A stretch of 42,967 bases of DNA, taken from Nitrospira sp. GTDB lineage: Bacteria > Nitrospirota > Nitrospiria > Nitrospirales > Nitrospiraceae. A program made the position numbers and the translations under genes. The DNA lies in assembly GCA_019636945.1 (NCBI GenBank), contig JAHBWO010000019.1:1-42967 (forward strand), written 5' to 3'. Shown piece by piece: positions 42,525 to 42,967 of this stretch (positions within the stretch are counted from its first letter, which is position 1; the number at the start of each line of letters is the position of its first letter). Below the pieces are notes generated by a model that was not told the DNA's origin, searched no databases, and saw nothing but the letters and a program-made list of their open reading frames with translations.

Positions 42525-42967
42525 CTATGGATATTCGCGGTTGAGCGCTTCGATTACTTGGTTTGAAATATCCAACCCGTCTTCATGATAGATGGTTGCC
42601 CCCCCCTTGCTCTTATCAACAACCACCTGCACCCCCAACCCCTTCGCCACCTTGGCAACCACCGCTTCGACCTTGTCACGAAACCCTTCCAGGACATCCT
42701 TCTGTTTTTCTTGAACTTCGCGATTCAACTCCGCAGCCTTTTGTTGATACTCCTGCATGCGTCGACGAAATTGTTCCTCCCGCTCCCGTTTTGCAGAGGG
42801 ACTCAGGATGGACGCTTGTCGTGCAAAATCCTCCTCCATCCGCCGCAACTCCCGCTCCTCCGACTCCATCAACGCCTGTCGATTCTTGGAGAACGAGGCC
42901 AGAATATCCTTCGCCCGCTTCCCCGCATTCGTTTCGTTCAAGAGGCGCTGGGCGTTGATCACCCCTA
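42525..42967 (-). CDS. Second Skp/OmpH-family chaperone, N-terminus cut by window edge
   Basis: About 147 codons are visible. INAQRLLNETNAGKRAKDILAS is the conserved Skp beginning after the signal peptide, which lies beyond the right edge. Then comes a coiled coil (SEERELRRMEEDFARQ, REEQFRRRMQEYQQKAAELNREVQ) and the C-terminal GVQVVVDKSKGGATIYHEDG with DISNQVIEALNREYP. A GTG near 42962 is probably internal. It ends 19 nt before its paralogue, so the two are transcribed together; a bamA gene typically lies just upstream of skp, outside the window. Confidence 0.85.
   Translation of the reverse strand, partial: GVINAQRLLNETNAGKRAKDILASFSKNRQALMESEERELRRMEEDFARQASILSPSAKREREEQFRRRMQEYQQKAAELNREVQEKQKDVLEGFRDKVEAVVAKVAKGLGVQVVVDKSKGGATIYHEDGLDISNQVIEALNREYP

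Noticed and set aside
1..42967. CRISPR arrays, tRNA or rRNA genes, insertion sequences
   Set aside because: I saw no regular spaced repeats, no tRNA-like or rRNA-like segments, and no transposase or terminal repeats.

Overview
The window reads as one long surface-polysaccharide and lipid A chromosome segment of a Gram-negative bacterium, with every supported gene on the minus strand. The gene order (skp-skp-fabZ-lpxA-lpxI-oxidoreductase-lpxB-msbA-acyltransferase-waaA-lpxK-waaF/gmhB), the use of LpxI instead of LpxH, and short TCACGTTTCAC-type intergenic repeats fit Nitrospira (Nitrospirota). That placement is inference from gene content and was not checked against a database.

Layout in transcription order (right to left). 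(1) 42967-30810: the conserved lipid A/inner-core block. It holds two Skp/OmpH-like chaperones, fabZ, lpxA, lpxI, a Gfo/Idh oxidoreductase, lpxB, msbA, a DUF374-type acyltransferase broken by a frameshift in an A9 tract, waaA, lpxK and a heptosyltransferase-GmhB fusion. (2) 30681-27352: inner-core completion, with a zinc-ribbon methyltransferase and two GT9 heptosyltransferase-like genes separated by the scar of a third GT9 gene. (3) 27307-25785: a control module. It has a winged-helix regulator with a probable operator-promoter and a terminator, a NusG/RfaH-like antiterminator, and a 250-nt structured leader. (4) 25784-1: the O-antigen locus. It holds a Wzx-type flippase, a phosphoramidate modification block (24267-17983), methyltransferases and glycosyltransferases, a WbpV/WbpK-like epimerase, a WecA/WbpL-like initiating transferase, an O-antigen ligase/polymerase, more glycosyltransferases, a WbpM-like dehydratase, and rfbB-rfbD for dTDP-L-rhamnose.

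The most interesting part is 24267-17983. Its genes match the set known from Campylobacter jejuni capsule O-methyl phosphoramidate biosynthesis (Cj1415-Cj1420): an L-glutamine kinase-like protein, a CTP:phosphoglutamine cytidylyltransferase-like protein, a C26 amidohydrolase, an APS-kinase-like kinase and a methyltransferase. Here they are coupled to a sulfotransferase-fold protein and sit between a flippase and O-antigen genes. I infer that this organism decorates its O-antigen with a phosphoramidate, with the sulfotransferase-like protein as the likely transferase because the activated donor, like PAPS, carries a 3'-phosphate.

Proposed joint working: the WbpM-like dehydratase and the epimerase/reductase make a 6-deoxy-HexNAc nucleotide sugar; the WecA-like enzyme loads it on undecaprenyl phosphate; the GT2/GT4 enzymes and dTDP-rhamnose extend the unit; methyl and phosphoramidate groups are added; Wzx flips the unit; and the ligase joins the chain to a heptose-containing core built by the first block.
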